Source: Pseudomonas sp. Irchel s3f7 (GTDB lineage: Bacteria; Pseudomonadota; Gammaproteobacteria; Pseudomonadales; Pseudomonadaceae). From it: 64,000 nt of DNA. The stretch spans positions 143,530-207,529 of the forward strand of contig NZ_FYDO01000007.1 in NCBI RefSeq assembly GCF_900187615.1, given 5' to 3'. Made by a program: the position numbers and the translations under genes. Each line of letters opens with the position of its first letter. The stretch's first letter is position 1. Below are positions 10,583 to 19,147 of the stretch, piece by piece. The notes below the pieces were generated by a model. It was not told the origin of the DNA. It worked only from the letters and a program-made list of their open reading frames with translations, and searched no databases.

Positions 10583-10664
10583 TTTGTAGGAGCTGGCTTG
10601 CCAGCGAATGCCATACCGCGGTGTATCTGATACACAGCCATCGCCGGCAAGCCGGCTCCTACAG
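10583..10664. repeat. REPIN downstream of betT
   Basis: Opposed REP cores GTAGGAGCTGGCTTGCCAGC and GCCGGCAAGCCGGCTCCTAC with a short AT-containing spacer. Confidence 0.9.
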
Positions 10665-10695
10665 AGATAGCGTTGATGCAAATAACGCGTTCAAA

Positions 10696-10728
10696 CAAAA
10701 ACGCCGCGATCCTCTCGCGGCGTTTTTG
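10696..10728. terminator. bidirectional intrinsic terminator between betT and cbcV
   Basis: A 14-bp perfect stem (CAAAAACGCCGCGA pairing with TCGCGGCGTTTTTG) with a 5-nt loop has T runs on both strands. It lies between convergent genes and should terminate both. Confidence 0.93.
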
Positions 10729-10739
10729 TGTCTGTCGTC

Positions 10740-11918
10740 TTACCCCAGGTTCTTGCCGAGCAGCGCGTGATACAGCTCGCTGTCACCCAGAATTCCCACC
10801 ACATGATTGTTGTCGTGCAGCACCAGTTTGTTGCCGGTCTGATAACGAATCTGCAACGCGTCGCGCATACCGATGCTCGAGTCCACCAGGGTGGGTCGAC
10901 GACTCAGGCCTTCGACGGCCTGACCCGGTACCCAGTTTTGCAGATCCAGGTTTGAGCCGTTCTGGCGGGCGCCCTTGATGGTGTTGCCTTCCGCCAGGTC
11001 CAGCCACGAATCGCCGCCTGGATCGAGGCACACGGAACCGTTGATGCGTTTGCAGTTGTCCAGCGTGCGCATCAGGCTGCGACCGCACAGCACGTTCAGC
11101 GGATTGGTGTGGGCGACGAAGGTCCGTACATAGTCGTCCGCTGGGTTGAGGACGATTTCTTCCGGCTTGCTGTACTGGATGATCCGGCCGTCTTTCATGA
11201 TCGCGATGCGACTGCCGAGCTTCAGGGCTTCGTCGAGGTCGTGGCTTACGAACACGATGGTTTTGCTCAGCTTGCGTTGCAGTTCCAGCAGTTCATCTTG
11301 CAGGCCTTGGCGGATCAGCGGGTCAAGTGCCGAGAACGGTTCGTCCATCAGCAGGATGTCAGCGTCCATCGCCAGCGCACGGGCCAGGCCCACACGTTGC
11401 TGCATGCCGCCGGACAGCTCATCGGGTTTCTTGTTGCGCCACTGGGTCAAGCCCACCAGTTCAAGCTTTTCGTCGACCAGTTTTTTGCGTTCCTTCTCTG
11501 GCCGACCCTGCATTTCCAGACCGAAACTGATGTTCTCGCGCACGGTCAGCCAGGGCATCAGGGCGAACTTCTGGAACACCATTGCAATGCGCTTGGTGCG
11601 CATCATTTTCAGCTCTGCCGGGGTGCAGGAGGCGATATCGATCTGTTTGCCTTCATGCTCGACGAACAACTTGCCGCGGCTCACGGTATTTAGGCCGTTG
11701 ATGCAGCGCAGCAGGCTGGACTTGCCGGACCCGGACAGGCCCATCAGCACGCAGATTTCACCTTTCTCGATATCCAGGCTGGCTTTTTCAACGCCGACAA
11801 TCTGCCCGGTCTTTTTCAGGATTTCGTTTCGGGTCATGCCCTGGTCAAGCAGTTTCAAGGCTTCGCGCGGATCTCTGGCGAAGATCACGTCGACGTCTTC
11901 AAAGCGAATAATGCTCAT
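10740..11918 (-). CDS. cbcV: choline ABC transporter ATPase CbcV
   Basis: ATPase of 392 residues from the quaternary-amine transporter (ProV/OpuAA) family. It has Walker A GLSGSGKSS (residues 60-68), signature LSGGMQQR, Walker B DILLMDEP and the H-loop VSHD. The C-terminal 100 residues fit the tandem CBS region seen in this family. It powers choline, betaine and carnitine import with CbcW. In P. aeruginosa the same CbcWV core works with several binding proteins. Its ATG overlaps the cbcW stop by four bases, so translation is coupled. Confidence 0.95.
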   Translation of the reverse strand: MSIIRFEDVDVIFARDPREALKLLDQGMTRNEILKKTGQIVGVEKASLDIEKGEICVLMGLSGSGKSSLLRCINGLNTVSRGKLFVEHEGKQIDIASCTPAELKMMRTKRIAMVFQKFALMPWLTVRENISFGLEMQGRPEKERKKLVDEKLELVGLTQWRNKKPDELSGGMQQRVGLARALAMDADILLMDEPFSALDPLIRQGLQDELLELQRKLSKTIVFVSHDLDEALKLGSRIAIMKDGRIIQYSKPEEIVLNPADDYVRTFVAHTNPLNVLCGRSLMRTLDNCKRINGSVCLDPGGDSWLDLAEGNTIKGARQNGSNLDLQNWVPGQAVEGLSRRPTLVDSSIGMRDALQIRYQTGNKLVLHDNNHVVGILGDSELYHALLGKNLG

Positions 11919-12760
11919 GCGTCACCCCCTACTTTAGCGTCGGGTTGTTTGCAGATACGGTCGAGCATGATCGCCAGCAGTACGATCGCCAGGCCCGCTT
12001 CGAAGCCCAGGGCGATATCAGCGGTATTCAGTGCGTTGACCACCGGTTTGCCCAGGCCATCGGCGCCCACCAGTGCCGCGATCACCACCATCGAGAGCGA
12101 CAGCATGATGCACTGGGTGATGCCGGCCGCGATGCTTGGCATGGCATGGGGCAGTTCGATCCGTGAGAGCAGTTGGCGACGCGAGCAGCCAAAGGCCTTG
12201 CCGGCATCCATCAGTTCTTGCGGGACATCGCGGATGCCCAGGTAGGTCAGGCGGATCGGCGCGGCAATGGCGAACACCACGGTGGAGATCAGGCCCGGCA
12301 CCACGCCCAGCCCGAAGAGGGTCAGGGTAGGAATGAGGTAAACGAAGGTCGGTACGGTCTGCATCAGATCGAGTACCGGACGCATTACAGTGTAGAACAT
12401 CGGCTTGTGCGCGGCGACGATGCCCAACGGCACGCCGATCAATACGCAGACCAGGGTGGCGAACAACACCTGGGCGAGGGTTTCCATGGTTTCCTGCCAG
12501 TACCCCAGGTTGAGGATCAGCAGGAAGGAGGCGATGACGAAAGCGGTCAGGCCCCATTTGCGCTGGATGAAGTGGGCGAGCAGTGCGATCAGGCCGATCA
12601 ATGCCAGCGGGTTGAACCAGGTCAGCGCAAAAGTCACGCCGTGGATCATCGTTTCCAGTGTCACGGCGATGGCGTCGAAGGTGTTGGCGCCGTGTTGCGT
12701 CAACCATTCAACGAAGCCTGCGATGTACTGGCCTAGAGGTATTTTCTGATCAATCAGCAT
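11915..12760 (-). CDS. cbcW: choline ABC transporter permease CbcW
   Basis: Inner-membrane permease of the ProW/OpuAB type, with at least five hydrophobic helices. The binding-protein-dependent permease motif (EAA loop) appears around DVPQELMDAGKAFGCSRRQLLSRIELP. I prefer the start at 12760 (MLIDQKIPLGQ, 281 residues, as I recall for homologues). A start at 12778 adds six residues. Neither has a strong ribosome site, so the start is uncertain. It is the middle gene of cbcXWV and overlaps cbcV by four bases. Confidence 0.93.
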   Translation of the reverse strand: MLIDQKIPLGQYIAGFVEWLTQHGANTFDAIAVTLETMIHGVTFALTWFNPLALIGLIALLAHFIQRKWGLTAFVIASFLLILNLGYWQETMETLAQVLFATLVCVLIGVPLGIVAAHKPMFYTVMRPVLDLMQTVPTFVYLIPTLTLFGLGVVPGLISTVVFAIAAPIRLTYLGIRDVPQELMDAGKAFGCSRRQLLSRIELPHAMPSIAAGITQCIMLSLSMVVIAALVGADGLGKPVVNALNTADIALGFEAGLAIVLLAIMLDRICKQPDAKVGGDA

Positions 12761-12795
12761 GGTAGTGAACGTCCGCATGCGAGGAAATAAACAGC

Positions 12796-12816
12796 CCGGG
12801 CGGCTACACCGCCCGG
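12796..12816. terminator. intercistronic hairpin between cbcX and cbcW
   Basis: CCGGGCGG and CCGCCCGG form an 8-bp GC stem with a 5-nt loop right after the cbcX stop. No T run follows. The likely role is partial attenuation or 3'-end protection, giving more binding protein than permease. This is inference from position. Confidence 0.6.
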
Positions 12817-12836
12817 CATAAGCGATGCTCCCTGAT

Positions 12837-13784
12837 TCAAGGCGTCAGTTTGGCTTTCACGGCCTCCAGGCCAGGTTTACCGTCAATGGTGGTCACGCCA
12901 GCGAGCCAGGTATCGAGCACCTGTGGATTCTTTTTCAGCCAGGCCTTGGCGGCCGCGTCAGGCTTCATCTTGTCGTCCAGGATGTTGCCCATCAGTTCGC
13001 TTTCCATGTCGACGGTGAACTCCAGGTTTTTCAGCAACTGACCCACGTTGCTGCACTCCTGGGCGTAACCCTTGCGGGTGTTGGTCGCCACGGTGGCGGC
13101 ACCGAAATCCGGGCCGAAGAAGTCATCGCCACCGGTCAGGTATTGGATCTTGAAGCGCTTGTTCATCGGGTGCGGCGCCCAGCCGAGGAACACTACGGCG
13201 GTGTCGCGTTTCTGTGCACGATCGACTTGCGAGAGCATGCCCGCTTCGCTGGACTCGACCATCTTGAAACCGGCGGTTTTCAGGCCGAAGGCGTCTTTGT
13301 CGATCATGCTCTGGATCAGACGGTTGCCGTCGTTGCCAGGCTCGATGCCGTAGATCTTGCCGTCGAGTTCTTTCTTGAATTTGGCGATGTCGGCGAAGTC
13401 ATGCAGCCCTTTGTCGTACAGCGCCTGAGGCACGGCGAGGGTGTACTTGGCGCCTTTGAGGTTGGTGCGCACAGTCTCGACGGTGCCCGCATCGCGGTAG
13501 GCCTTGATGTCGTTTTCCATGGTCGGCATCCAGTTGCCCAGGAACACGTCCATGTTCTTGCCGTCGGCCAGGGACTTGTAGGTCACGGGCACGGAAATCA
13601 TGGTGGTCTTGGTCTTGTAGCCGAGGGCGTTGAGTACGACGCTGGTGGTCGCGGTAGTCGCGGTGATGTCGGTCCAGCCGACATCGGAGAAGTTTACGGT
13701 GCTGCATTGGGCCGGTTCGGCGGCTTGCGCCAGAACCGGCAGACTAAGCAGGGCGGCCAACAACAACGACGGGGAACCTTTCAT
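12837..13784 (-). CDS. cbcX: choline-binding periplasmic protein CbcX
   Basis: Solute-binding protein of the glycine betaine/choline (OpuAC/ProX-like) family, 315 residues from a start at 13784 with an AAGGAG site. A Sec signal peptide (MKGSPSLLLAALLSLPVLAQA) is followed by AEPAQC. Aromatic and acidic residues typical of the amine cage are present (GWTDITATTATTS, LGNWMPTMEND, GWAPHPMNKRF). It delivers choline to CbcWV. As first gene of the operon, it diverges from sdaB across a region that carries a 21-bp-spaced direct repeat, expected to bind GbdR. Confidence 0.94.
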   Translation of the reverse strand: MKGSPSLLLAALLSLPVLAQAAEPAQCSTVNFSDVGWTDITATTATTSVVLNALGYKTKTTMISVPVTYKSLADGKNMDVFLGNWMPTMENDIKAYRDAGTVETVRTNLKGAKYTLAVPQALYDKGLHDFADIAKFKKELDGKIYGIEPGNDGNRLIQSMIDKDAFGLKTAGFKMVESSEAGMLSQVDRAQKRDTAVVFLGWAPHPMNKRFKIQYLTGGDDFFGPDFGAATVATNTRKGYAQECSNVGQLLKNLEFTVDMESELMGNILDDKMKPDAAAKAWLKKNPQVLDTWLAGVTTIDGKPGLEAVKAKLTP

Positions 13785-14219
13785 GGATGGACTCCTTGGT
13801 GTTTTTTTTGGCAGTGTTCCGACTGGACCACCGCACTTATAGGTTGCGGTTGGATGGCGTTCTGGAGACAGCTCTACCACGGCGCCTTGCAATCGAGTCG
13901 ATACGATCATGTACCAGTGAAAATCTGACGCCTACAGGGCGCGTCGTATCCAGTACAGGGATGGTCGCATCCAGTGTCGGTGACGTCGTTTACAGATTTT
14001 TTCAGGCTCATTTGGCCGTTCGGATCGCAAAAAAACGGCGAAAACGCGGCGTAAAAGACACACGGCGTTCGTGGGCATGAGTGCGTCGGTTAGAGACGTC
14101 GAACAACACGATAAAAGCTTGATGATGCGGCCACCTCGACGGATTGCAGCTTGAGCGTAGCAGCTCCGTCACCGGGCGTTTTTGCGCCTGGAGTTGGTAC
14201 ATCCAGGAGTTCTGCAGTC
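13785..14219. other. divergent promoter region cbcX/sdaB
   Basis: This 435-bp gene-free stretch has one clear element, the direct repeat at 13943-13975. A TATAAG hexamer on the minus strand (13836-13841) could be a -10 for cbcX but lacks a good -35, as is common for AraC-activated promoters. No reading frame here is convincing. Confidence 0.6.
13943..13975 (+). promoter_or_regulatory. direct repeat, candidate GbdR site
   Basis: GTCGTATCCAGT (13943) and GTCGCATCCAGT (13964) match at 11 of 12 positions and start exactly 21 bp apart, or two helical turns. That is the geometry of AraC-family binding. The site lies between cbcX and sdaB, both expected GbdR targets. Confidence 0.6.
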
Positions 14220-15596
14220 ATGGCAATCAGTGTTTTCGACCTGTTCAAAATCGGCATCGGACCTTCCAGCTCCCACACCGTTGGGCCCATGCGGGCAGCG
14301 GCGTTGTTCGTTCAAGGCCTGCGTGATCGAGGACAACTGAAGCAAGTGCGGCGTGTCGAAGTCCAGCTGTTTGGCTCGCTGTCGGCCACCGGCATCGGGC
14401 ACGGCAGCGACAACGCGGTGATCATGGGCCTGATGGGCGAATGGCCGGACGCGATCGATCCGTCGCAAATCGGCATTCGCATCGCCACGCTGCGCGAAAC
14501 GAATACCTTGTTGCTCGACGGCCACCTCGAGGTCCCGTTCGTCTGGGGCAGCGACATGCGCCTGATCGACGAAAACCTGCCGTACCACCCCAACGCCATG
14601 ACCCTGATTGTCGAGGACGAACGCGGTGAGTTTCATCGCGACACCTACTATTCGGTCGGTGGTGGTTTTGTCGTCGATGAGGCGCAGGCTGCAAGCGGCG
14701 TCGTCGACCTGGATCGCACGATGTTGCCGTACGATTTTTCCAGCGCGGCCGAGCTGCTGGAACTGTGCAAGAAGCACAACCTGCGGGTGGCCGAATTAAT
14801 GATGGCCAACGAGAAAGTCTGGCGCAGCGAGGAGGAAATCCGCAGCGGCCTGATGACGCTCTGGCGTGCCATGCAGGATTGCGTCGAGCAAGGTCTCAAG
14901 CACGAAGGCATCCTGCCCGGTGGCCTCAACGTGCGGCGCCGCGCGGCAAAACTGCATCGCAGTTTGCAGGAGCTGAACAAGCCCAACGTCATCGGTTCGA
15001 CCTTGAGTGCGATGGAGTGGGTCAACCTGTTCGCCCTGGCGGTCAACGAAGAAAACGCGGCCGGCGGGCGCATGGTCACGGCGCCGACCAATGGTGCGGC
15101 GGGGATCATTCCGGCGGTGTTGCACTACTTTATGAAGTTCAGCGAAGCGGTGACCGACGCCAACGTCGTGGATTACCTGCTCGGGGCGGCGGCGGTCGGG
15201 ATTCTGTGCAAGAAGAACGCTTCGATCTCCGGTGCCGAAGTGGGTTGCCAGGGCGAAGTCGGTTCGGCCTGCGCGATGGCAGCAGCGGGGCTGGCGGAAA
15301 TCCTCGGCGCCACGCCGGAGCAACTGTGCAACGCGGCGGAAATCGGCCTGGAACACAACCTCGGCCTGACGTGCGACCCAGTGGGTGGCCTGGTGCAGGT
15401 GCCGTGCATCGAGCGCAACGCAATTGCGGCGGTGAAGGCGATCAACGCGGCGCAAATGGCTCTGCGGGGTGATGGGCAGCACTTCATTTCGCTGGATCGG
15501 GTGATTCGCACGATGCGCGATACCGGCGCCGATATGCATGACAAATATAAGGAGACATCGCGGGGTGGCCTGGCGGTCAGCGCGGTGGAGTGTTGA
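14220..15596 (+). CDS. sdaB: L-serine ammonia-lyase (iron-sulfur, single chain)
   Basis: It converts L-serine to pyruvate and ammonia. The 458-residue chain has the beta-domain start [24 protein letters not shown] and the alpha-domain cysteines ([30 protein letters not shown]) that bind the [4Fe-4S] cluster. The start at 14220 has AGGAG 10 nt upstream, and an upstream in-frame start at 14151 lacks support. It is the last step of choline and carnitine carbon flow, since glycine made by sarcosine oxidase becomes serine via GlyA. It stands between cbcX (divergent) and gbdR. The serine isozyme number (sdaA or sdaB) is assigned by remembered synteny. Confidence 0.93.
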   Translation: MAISVFDLFKIGIGPSSSHTVGPMRAAALFVQGLRDRGQLKQVRRVEVQLFGSLSATGIGHGSDNAVIMGLMGEWPDAIDPSQIGIRIATLRETNTLLLDGHLEVPFVWGSDMRLIDENLPYHPNAMTLIVEDERGEFHRDTYYSVGGGFVVDEAQAASGVVDLDRTMLPYDFSSAAELLELCKKHNLRVAELMMANEKVWRSEEEIRSGLMTLWRAMQDCVEQGLKHEGILPGGLNVRRRAAKLHRSLQELNKPNVIGSTLSAMEWVNLFALAVNEENAAGGRMVTAPTNGAAGIIPAVLHYFMKFSEAVTDANVVDYLLGAAAVGILCKKNASISGAEVGCQGEVGSACAMAAAGLAEILGATPEQLCNAAEIGLEHNLGLTCDPVGGLVQVPCIERNAIAAVKAINAAQMALRGDGQHFISLDRVIRTMRDTGADMHDKYKETSRGGLAVSAVEC

Positions 15597-15597
15597 G

Positions 15598-15687
15598 TGT
15601 AGGAGCCGGCTTGCTGGCGATTCAGACGACGCGGTGAGTCAGTCAATCCGCGTTATCGTTTATCGCCAGCAAGCCGGCTCCTACAGA
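15598..15687. repeat. REPIN downstream of sdaB
   Basis: Opposed cores GTAGGAGCCGGCTTGCTGGC and GCCAGCAAGCCGGCTCCTAC, with a spacer containing a GCGTTATCGTT-type arm seen at other REPINs in the window. Confidence 0.9.
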
Positions 15688-16012
15688 CGAGGCTTTACCA
15701 GTCAAAACTGCGCGCTAAGTGAACACCCGATTTAAACCGCGCCACCTTTTGGCGCGTCGCTAACAGATAACTCGCTTCACCGATGGTCGGCTCCTATTCA
15801 GAGGCTCGACCACTCGTCACCCGTGCCTGTGGTGACACTCTTTCGCGGCGGCTCTGAGCCCAGTTCCCACAAGTGCTACCGAATTGCTCACAGCTCGTGG
15901 GGCGGGGCGCTTGCCAGCCTTGATGGCCATTTAAATCCCCCTTTCCTGTGTGTCATGTATAGACACATTCCGACGTCGTTTTCAGGAGTTATTGAACGCA
16001 CATTCAAAAATA
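15688..16012. other. gene-free leader region upstream of gbdR
   Basis: It contains a CGCGCCA/TGGCGCG hairpin (15738-15756) without a T run, a GTCACC/GGTGAC hairpin near 15817-15837, and the inverted repeat TTGAA-N6-TTCAA at 15992-16007. Any activator sites for the sigma54 promoter should lie here, but I could not identify NtrC or CbrB sites with confidence. Confidence 0.5.
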
Positions 16013-16026
16013 GGCACGGCAATTGC
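16013..16026 (+). promoter_or_regulatory. sigma54 (-24/-12) promoter of gbdR
   Basis: AGGCACGGCAATTGCT shows the invariant GG (16013-16014) and GC (16025-16026) exactly 10 bp apart. It agrees with TGGCACG-N4-TTGC(A/T) except at the first base. Transcription would start near 16038, giving an 86-nt leader before gbdR. Confidence 0.82.
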
Positions 16027-16123
16027 TCTGTCATTACAAAGCCCGTCTCCCACGCGAGAACGATGGCAATAACAAGAGCCTCCGCCTGAGGCCATCACCT
16101 GCTTTGTGTGAGGAGATACCGCG

Positions 16124-17227
16124 ATGACGTCGTTCAACTCCGGGGCCCAACCCCAGAACCGTGCGCCTCAATCCATCGGCTTTCTGCTGCTGGACAATTT
16201 CACGCTGATTTCTCTGGCCTCCGCGGTAGAACCGCTGCGCATGGCCAACCAGTTGTCCGGCCGCGAGCTGTATCGCTGGACGACCCTCACCGTTGATGGC
16301 GGTCAGGTCTGGGCCAGTGACGGCCTGCAAATCACCCCCGACGCCTCCATGCACAAAGCCCCGCCAATGGACACCATCATCGTTTGCGGTGGCATCGGCA
16401 TCCAGCGCACTGTCACCCGGGAACACGTGTCATGGCTGCAAAGCCAGGCGCGTCAGTCCCGTCGTCTGGGCGCGGTCTGCACCGGCAGCTGGGCCCTGGC
16501 CTGCGCCGGTCTGCTGGATGGTTTCGATTGCAGCGTGCACTGGGAATGCCTGGCGGCGATGCAGGAAGCTTTCCCGCGTGTGGTGATGAGCACCCGTCTG
16601 TTCACTCTCGACCGAAACCGTTTCACCAGTTCCGGCGGCACCGCACCGCTGGACATGATGTTGCACCTGATCAGCCGCGATCACGGCCGTGAACTGTCGG
16701 CCGCGATTTCCGAGATGTTTGTCTACGAGCGTATCCGTAACGAGCAGGACCACCAGCGTGTGCCGCTCAAGCATATGCTCGGCACCAACCAGCCGAAGCT
16801 GCAGGAAATCGTTGCGCTGATGGAAGCCAACCTCGAAGAGCCGATCGATCTGGACGAACTGGCGGTGTATGTCGCGGTGTCGCGTCGACAGCTCGAACGG
16901 CTGTTCCAGAAATACCTGCACTGCTCGCCGTCGCGTTACTACCTCAAGTTGCGTTTGATTCGCGCTCGGCAGTTGCTCAAGCAAACGCCGATGTCGATCA
17001 TCGAAGTGGCGTCGGTGTGCGGGTTTGTGTCCACGCCGCACTTCTCCAAGTGCTACCGCGAATACTTTGGCATTCCGCCGCGTGACGAGCGCGTAGGTTC
17101 CAATACCACGCAGCAAGTGGCGATGATGCCGCTGCCGCAAGCGCTGGTACTGTCGCCGTTGTCCGGGCCGTTGTCGGCGCTGAGCCAGGCGCGTAATGAG
17201 TCGACGTTTGCCAGCGTAAGGCTCTAG
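16124..17227 (+). CDS. gbdR: glycine betaine/dimethylglycine-responsive activator GbdR
   Basis: AraC-family activator of 367 residues. The N-terminal two thirds is a class-I glutamine-amidotransferase-like (DJ-1/PfpI) sensor domain (about residues 15-195, with AVCTGSWALACAG at the nucleophile elbow). The C-terminal part is an AraC double helix-turn-helix (about 230-325: LDELAVYVAVSRRQLERLFQKYL and MSIIEVASVCGFVSTPHFSKCYREYFG). GAGGAG precedes the ATG. In P. aeruginosa GbdR senses glycine betaine and dimethylglycine and activates gbcAB, dgcAB, cbcXWV and others. The sigma54 promoter upstream ties its expression to nitrogen or carbon status. Confidence 0.95.
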   Translation: MTSFNSGAQPQNRAPQSIGFLLLDNFTLISLASAVEPLRMANQLSGRELYRWTTLTVDGGQVWASDGLQITPDASMHKAPPMDTIIVCGGIGIQRTVTREHVSWLQSQARQSRRLGAVCTGSWALACAGLLDGFDCSVHWECLAAMQEAFPRVVMSTRLFTLDRNRFTSSGGTAPLDMMLHLISRDHGRELSAAISEMFVYERIRNEQDHQRVPLKHMLGTNQPKLQEIVALMEANLEEPIDLDELAVYVAVSRRQLERLFQKYLHCSPSRYYLKLRLIRARQLLKQTPMSIIEVASVCGFVSTPHFSKCYREYFGIPPRDERVGSNTTQQVAMMPLPQALVLSPLSGPLSALSQARNESTFASVRL

Positions 17228-17241
17228 ACCGAGGGTCCATT

Positions 17242-17296
17242 AAAAGATCGCAGCCTCCGGAGCTCCTGTAGGAGCTGCCGAAGGCTGCGATCTTTT
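17242..17296. terminator. REP-cored bidirectional terminator after gbdR
   Basis: A 15-bp perfect stem (AAAAGATCGCAGCCT and AGGCTGCGATCTTTT) encloses a REP-like GGAGCTCC/GGAGCT core. A short tandem GATCTTTT repeat follows to about 17312. It lies between convergent gbdR and the small gene at 17311. Confidence 0.85.
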
Positions 17297-17310
17297 GATC
17301 TTTTGATCTT

Positions 17311-17577
17311 TTATCGGCTGGTGTGGCTCTGCTGATACTCCGCCAATGCCGGCAATAACTGCTTGTCGATGGCCTGGCGCACTGCCGGCAAAATTGTCGC
17401 GCTGCTGGTGTACATCTGCTTGACCATTGTGCGCAGCACGGTGGCCCGTTCGTTGTTCAAACCTCGTACCGCACACTCACAAGCCTGCTCGGCTGTGGAT
17501 CCGCTGGGTACCTGAAAGCCCAATGACTTGAGCTGCCCCAACAGGTCTTCCTGGTCTATCAAATCGGCGTACATCAT
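17311..17577 (-). CDS. small conserved hypothetical protein next to gbdR
   Basis: This 88-residue protein starts MMYADLIDQEDLLGQLKSLGF and has no signal peptide or membrane helix. An AAGGA site lies 7 nt before the ATG at 17577. An in-frame upstream start at 17667 lacks one. It contains a CAVRGLNNERATVLRTMVKQMY segment likely to be helical. From remembered synteny a small hypothetical gene sits at the same place beside gbdR in P. aeruginosa (PA5381), which argues that it is real. I do not recognise a function. Confidence 0.75.
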   Translation of the reverse strand: MMYADLIDQEDLLGQLKSLGFQVPSGSTAEQACECAVRGLNNERATVLRTMVKQMYTSSATILPAVRQAIDKQLLPALAEYQQSHTSR

Positions 17578-17685
17578 GACGCAATCCTTCTTCAGGGAAC
17601 GGTGTCGTGAATCGATTCTGGTGGGGGTGCGGGGTGTCGGCAAGGGCGATTTGTCGCAATGCCTCAATTGGTTATGAACATGTCG

Positions 17686-17824
17686 TTTTCGGCTAACCTG
17701 GCGGCGAGAGGAGTGGGCACACTGGACCCAGCTTGCTTGACGACGGTTTGGTCACCATCGCACGGCAGCTCCTCAACAGTACCCTCTGCCTCGATCCTGT
17801 CACGGCTTGATCGGGGCTTTTTTT
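17686..17824 (+). ncRNA. candidate small RNA ending at an orphan terminator
   Basis: A strong intrinsic terminator (stem CCTCGATC/GATCGGGG at 17789-17796 and 17809-17816, then seven T) faces the plus strand with no plus-strand gene upstream. A weak sigma70-like promoter, TTGTCG (17651) and TATGAA (17673) with 16-bp spacing, would start an RNA near 17686 of about 139 nt. No convincing reading frame is inside. The terminator is clear. The promoter and RNA are inferred. Confidence 0.4.
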
Positions 17825-17863
17825 GTCTGTGAATCCGGGAAATGTGCGGTGTCTGGACTGGCG

Positions 17864-17956
17864 CTATCGCGGGCAAGCCACGCTTCCCACAGGATCGGGG
17901 TTACCACAAATTGGGTGAACGACGCCAAACCTGTGGGAGCTGGCCTGCCAGCGATG
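17864..17956. repeat. REPIN (degenerate left arm)
   Basis: The left core is altered (ATCGCGGGCAAGCCACGCTTCC). The right core GTGGGAGCTGGCCTGCCAGC is intact. Confidence 0.75.
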
Positions 17957-17970
17957 AACGATGACGCGGT

Positions 17971-19134
17971 TTATCGTTGCAACACCAGAATCCGCGACAA
18001 CAACTCATCCCGGTCGACATAGCACCCCTGGAAATGCCGCGCCCCGCTGGCAGGGTCAAACGCGTTGCGCGCGTGCAAGGTGCGGCGGTTGTCGAAGCAC
18101 CAGAGTTCGCCCGGGTTGAGCCGCTGCATCAACCTGAACCGGGGCTCGCGTGTCATCGCGATGAAGCGACGATAGGCGCGATAGAGCCTGGGCATCTGCT
18201 CCACCGACGCATCGAACGGGCCGCGCAGAAAATTCGCCATGCGGATTTCCGACACCTGCCCCAAGGGATCCAGGGCGATGATCGGTGCGAGGCAGCGGTA
18301 GTCGCTGTGGCGGTCCTTGTTGCGGAACTCCACGGGTATTTCACACAGGCTTTTGAAGGCCTCCGGATCCTCGCGGCGCAACGCATCGGCGATGGCAAAA
18401 CCATCGACAAAAACGCTCTCGCCACCGTCGGCGTCGTTGACCAGACAATGCAAAAACTGCAGCCCCGGTTGCAACTCCCGGGTCGGCAGATCGCTGTGCA
18501 ATGGCAGGTTGAATGCGGTGTAGGCGTTGCTGTCGGCATCAGCCTTGGATTGCACGTTGAACAGCACGCCAAAATTGCTCTCGCGGATGAAGGAAATCCG
18601 TTGGGCGATCAGTTTCAACGAGCCGGGTTCAGTGGGTACGCCGCGGACTTGGGTCAGTCCGATATCACGCACGGCCAGCAGCCATTGCAATAGCGCATCG
18701 TTGTCGGTCATCAGCGCCTGATAGTCGAAAACAGGAAGCTGCAAATCGCTGTGCCACAGTCTGGCTTTCGGCTTGCCTTCCCGGCGCTCGGCGCGGGATT
18801 CGTCGTCATAGGCATGTGCCCTCAACCAGCCGGGGTCGAAGCGGCTGAGGTGACCGTCCTGCCACTGAACGCACAGGCAACCTTCAGCATCAACGCCGGT
18901 TTCGGCGGGCATCAGGTTTTCCGCAACATCGACGATTTCCAGCACCTGTTCGCGGGTCACCGTGTACACGCAATGCGGGCACGGGCAGTTGTCCCGAAGC
19001 CATTGATGATGGAAAGGGCTGACGCGATCGTCGGCCCACTTCACCAGCACGCGATCCGCCATGGCTTGCACGCCAGTCAGCGCGCTGATCAACGGATAAG
19101 TACGAAAGTCGGCAAACGCAGCGGCGGTATTCAT
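17971..19134 (-). CDS. gamma-butyrobetaine dioxygenase (hydroxylase)
   Basis: Fe(II)/2-oxoglutarate dioxygenase of 387 residues that hydroxylates gamma-butyrobetaine to L-carnitine. The N-terminus carries the Zn-binding DUF971-type domain with HHQWLRDNCPCPHC (about residues 41-55). The catalytic TauD-like domain has the facial triad HSD (LPLHSDLPT) and a distal His in RTLHARNAF, whose Arg binds 2-oxoglutarate. An AAGGAG site lies directly before the start, and only 13 bp separate it from the cdhB stop. It is therefore the last gene of the carnitine operon. Related trimethylamine-type dioxygenases exist, but the operon makes gamma-butyrobetaine the best substrate. Confidence 0.88.
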   Translation of the reverse strand: MNTAAAFADFRTYPLISALTGVQAMADRVLVKWADDRVSPFHHQWLRDNCPCPHCVYTVTREQVLEIVDVAENLMPAETGVDAEGCLCVQWQDGHLSRFDPGWLRAHAYDDESRAERREGKPKARLWHSDLQLPVFDYQALMTDNDALLQWLLAVRDIGLTQVRGVPTEPGSLKLIAQRISFIRESNFGVLFNVQSKADADSNAYTAFNLPLHSDLPTRELQPGLQFLHCLVNDADGGESVFVDGFAIADALRREDPEAFKSLCEIPVEFRNKDRHSDYRCLAPIIALDPLGQVSEIRMANFLRGPFDASVEQMPRLYRAYRRFIAMTREPRFRLMQRLNPGELWCFDNRRTLHARNAFDPASGARHFQGCYVDRDELLSRILVLQR

Positions 19135-19147
19135 GGCGATCTCCTTG

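Noticed and set aside
15992..16007. TTGAA-N6-TTCAA before gbdR as a BetI operator
   Set aside because: It shares the half-site word with the BetI palindrome, but the 6-bp spacer puts the arms in a different register.
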